A DNA stretch of 23,477 bases. Origin: a virus. Of the stretch, positions 22,117 through 23,477 are shown piece by piece. Position numbers and translations under genes: made by a program. Each line of letters begins with the position of its first letter. Positions within the stretch are counted from its first letter, which is position 1. Where the stretch lies: IMG/VR virus record IMGVR_UViG_3300010883_014735, positions 1 through 23,477 of that record. One strand, 5' to 3'. The notes under the pieces were generated by a model. It was not told where the DNA came from, did no database searches, and saw only the letters and a program-made list of their open reading frames with translations.

Positions 22117-22908
22117 TTAGTTAACTATTTCGCCACCGCCCTGCATCCGTCTTTCTAGCTCACGCTGTGGTGAGTTGGGATCGTTTTCGGCAACGCCGGG
22201 AGCAACAGGTATATTCGGAGTGGCAATAGGACGAAGTTCATCTTCTGTAAATTCACTTCCAAGAGCGGGATGCTTTATCCATTCTATGGTTGGGATGTGA
22301 CTCACATTGTAGTTTTCAAAGTGGGTCTTTGTCAAGAAGAACGGGTTCTCTTCATCAAAAATATTTTCACAATCTGAGAGCGGAACTTGAAATAGTTCAG
22401 CAGACATGAGGCGATATGCTTCACGGTAAAGCTTCTTCATTTCGCTAGCAGTGGCTTCGGACCAATCATTTGCCCAAGTGTTTTCACTCAGTTGAGCAAT
22501 ATTGCTAAGAGCCTGAAGACCAAGCTCAATCCACCTTCTGCAATAGTCATTCTTAACATCGAAATATCTAATTGGATAAATCTTGAAAGCTCTACGCTCG
22601 TGCGTAATATGCTGAGCTTCTAGTCTCTCAACATTGTCTCTTTTAGTGTTGGTGTCAATTAATCCGCATAGGCGAACAAACATGTTGTGATGCTGTTTTA
22701 CCGCACCCAGTGTCGGAGGACCGGGAACGAAACAATCGGTACGAACTGAAAAGGCTTGAAGATGCTCGCCAATCTTTTCAAATAGTCTAGCCATTGCTAG
22801 GTTTTGGGTTTCCTTGTTGTCGCCAACATTAGGAATTGCCCATTTAACTCCCAGATACATGTAGGGAATAATTGCGTCGTGAACTGGAATTACTAAGTGG
22901 TCTGACAT
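22117..22908 (-). CDS. Unrecognised 263-aa protein
   Basis: This large soluble protein is not recognised. It is helical in its central part (NLAMARLFEKIGEHLQAF, YCRRWIELGLQALSNIAQL) and has a Pro/Asn-rich, glycine-ended C-terminus (PNIPVAPGVAENDPNSPQ, then GGGEIVN) that looks unstructured. There is no signal peptide or membrane segment. An AAGGAG at 22918-22923 overlaps the upstream gene's stop, nine bases before its ATG. Because it precedes the exported protease and follows a protein with a membrane-prone start, it may belong to a structural or envelope-associated set; no motif settles this. Confidence 0.8.
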   Translation of the reverse strand: MSDHLVIPVHDAIIPYMYLGVKWAIPNVGDNKETQNLAMARLFEKIGEHLQAFSVRTDCFVPGPPTLGAVKQHHNMFVRLCGLIDTNTKRDNVERLEAQHITHERRAFKIYPIRYFDVKNDYCRRWIELGLQALSNIAQLSENTWANDWSEATASEMKKLYREAYRLMSAELFQVPLSDCENIFDEENPFFLTKTHFENYNVSHIPTIEWIKHPALGSEFTEDELRPIATPNIPVAPGVAENDPNSPQRELERRMQGGGEIVN

Positions 22909-22917
22909 TATTTATGT

Positions 22918-22923
22918 CTCCTT
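22918..22923 (-). promoter_or_regulatory. Ribosome binding site of the 263-aa protein gene
   Basis: AAGGAG nine bases before the ATG at 22908, overlapping the upstream TAA stop. It confirms the start and the translational coupling. Confidence 0.65.
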
Positions 22924-23473
22924 ATTCTATGTTATATTTCTCTTTAAGTCTGTGTCTGAGTAATATGTCCATCTGAGTCATGGTCATGGTTTGATCGTCT
23001 TGATACTCATTTATCAAATCTCCAAAAATTGTCATAATCTGTTCCGCAGTAGCCTTCTTCCTTGTGCTAAAAGGAACGTTAGGGAATTGTGGCGGTAATC
23101 CGTGTGCCGCCACCGGTTGGGGGTAGTAATAATTAGAGGATACTGGCGGCGGAAACCCATAGGGCAGAAGTCCGGGGTTCAATCCACCGCCCTGCTTAGA
23201 TAGATCATCTATCTCATGGGTAGTTCTCGGGTTTGGCAAATTCTCTGGAGACATTATATATTCATTTTCGTGCTTATGTTTATGAATATGCTCATGTCGA
23301 TGAACACGCTCCTCTGGAGCATCATCCGAGTTTGGAAGAGGTGAAGGCTCAATATTATCATACCCTTCTTCTCTATCTAAATCTTCATTATCTTCATCCT
23401 TTTTCTTTTTTCTTCGTCTTCTGTTGAGTAACAACGGAACTCCGTATTTTAACGCCAACATTCCCAAGCTCAT
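22922..23473 (-). CDS. 183-aa protein with hydrophobic start and His-rich stretch
   Basis: The protein has a short hydrophobic N-terminus (MSLGMLALKYGVPLLL) followed by a run of Arg/Lys at 18-25, then an acidic region. Between residues 58 and 68 every second residue is nearly always His (HRHEHIHKHKH), a possible metal-binding segment. A long Pro/Gly/Tyr-rich linker follows (95-137, including GLLPYGFPPPVSSNYYYPQP), then a helical C-terminus. No family is recognised. The modular, low-complexity build would suit a virion-associated or membrane-associated scaffold-like protein, but this is inference. The start lies four bases from the window edge, so its ribosome site cannot be judged and a longer form is possible. 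Confidence 0.72.
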   Translation of the reverse strand: MSLGMLALKYGVPLLLNRRRRKKKKDEDNEDLDREEGYDNIEPSPLPNSDDAPEERVHRHEHIHKHKHENEYIMSPENLPNPRTTHEIDDLSKQGGGLNPGLLPYGFPPPVSSNYYYPQPVAAHGLPPQFPNVPFSTRKKATAEQIMTIFGDLINEYQDDQTMTMTQMDILLRHRLKEKYNIE

Positions 23474-23477
23474 ACCA

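Noticed and set aside
1-23477. tRNA genes, CRISPR arrays, insertion sequences or an integrase
   Set aside because: I saw no cloverleaf-like segment, regularly spaced repeats, transposase or recombinase motifs; nearly all the space is taken by coupled coding frames.

Overview
The window looks like part of the genome of a large tailed bacteriophage, most likely one known only from environmental sequence. All 37 genes I can support lie on the minus strand, packed end to end with 1-17 nt overlaps (ATGA, TAATG) or gaps of a few bases. There are no rRNA or tRNA genes, and most small genes are unrecognised. The recognisable genes are those a lytic phage uses to replicate semi-independently: its own polymerase, helicase, primase, recombinase, nucleases and deoxynucleotide supply. 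Base composition is moderately AT-rich by eye. The host cannot be named. A cobalamin-dependent ribonucleotide reductase suggests that it makes or imports B12, and Sec and Tat export signals point to a bacterial host with both pathways.

In transcription order (right to left): (1) 23.5-22.1 kb, two unrecognised genes, one with a membrane-prone N-terminus and a His-rich stretch. (2) 22.1-19.8 kb, a cell-envelope group: a Sec-exported trypsin-like protease, a membrane-anchored 110-aa protein, a 56-aa membrane protein and a Tat-signal protein. (3) 19.8-15.2 kb, nucleotide metabolism: dCMP deaminase, a staphylococcal-nuclease-like protein, class II ribonucleotide reductase, dUTPase and a PhoH-type ATPase, with small unknown genes between them. 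(4) 15.2-12.8 kb, a run of small unknown genes including an FmdB-type zinc ribbon and a probable helix-turn-helix protein. (5) 12.9-8.0 kb, the recombination/replication core: RecA-like recombinase, a nuclease, two accessory proteins (one with a zinc ribbon), DnaB-like helicase and DnaG-like primase. (6) 8.0-4.0 kb, an A-type iron-sulfur carrier, deoxynucleoside monophosphate kinase, cupin, Cas4/RecB-like nuclease, an ornithine cyclodeaminase-family dehydrogenase and another PD-(D/E)XK nuclease. (7) 4.0 kb to the left edge, a DNA polymerase III alpha subunit encoded as two separate genes, with a 71-aa gene and a DnaQ-like proofreading exonuclease between the halves.

The genes form a coherent programme. 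The reductase, deaminase, dUTPase and kinase feed dNTPs to a phage replisome (split DnaE, separate exonuclease, DnaB-like helicase, DnaG-like primase), while the RecA-like protein and several nucleases process recombination intermediates and DNA ends. The points most worth following are the split polymerase with the exonuclease inside the split, the ornithine cyclodeaminase-family enzyme in a replication operon, the export-signal cluster, and the iron-sulfur carrier near a nuclease with a possible iron-sulfur cysteine set.
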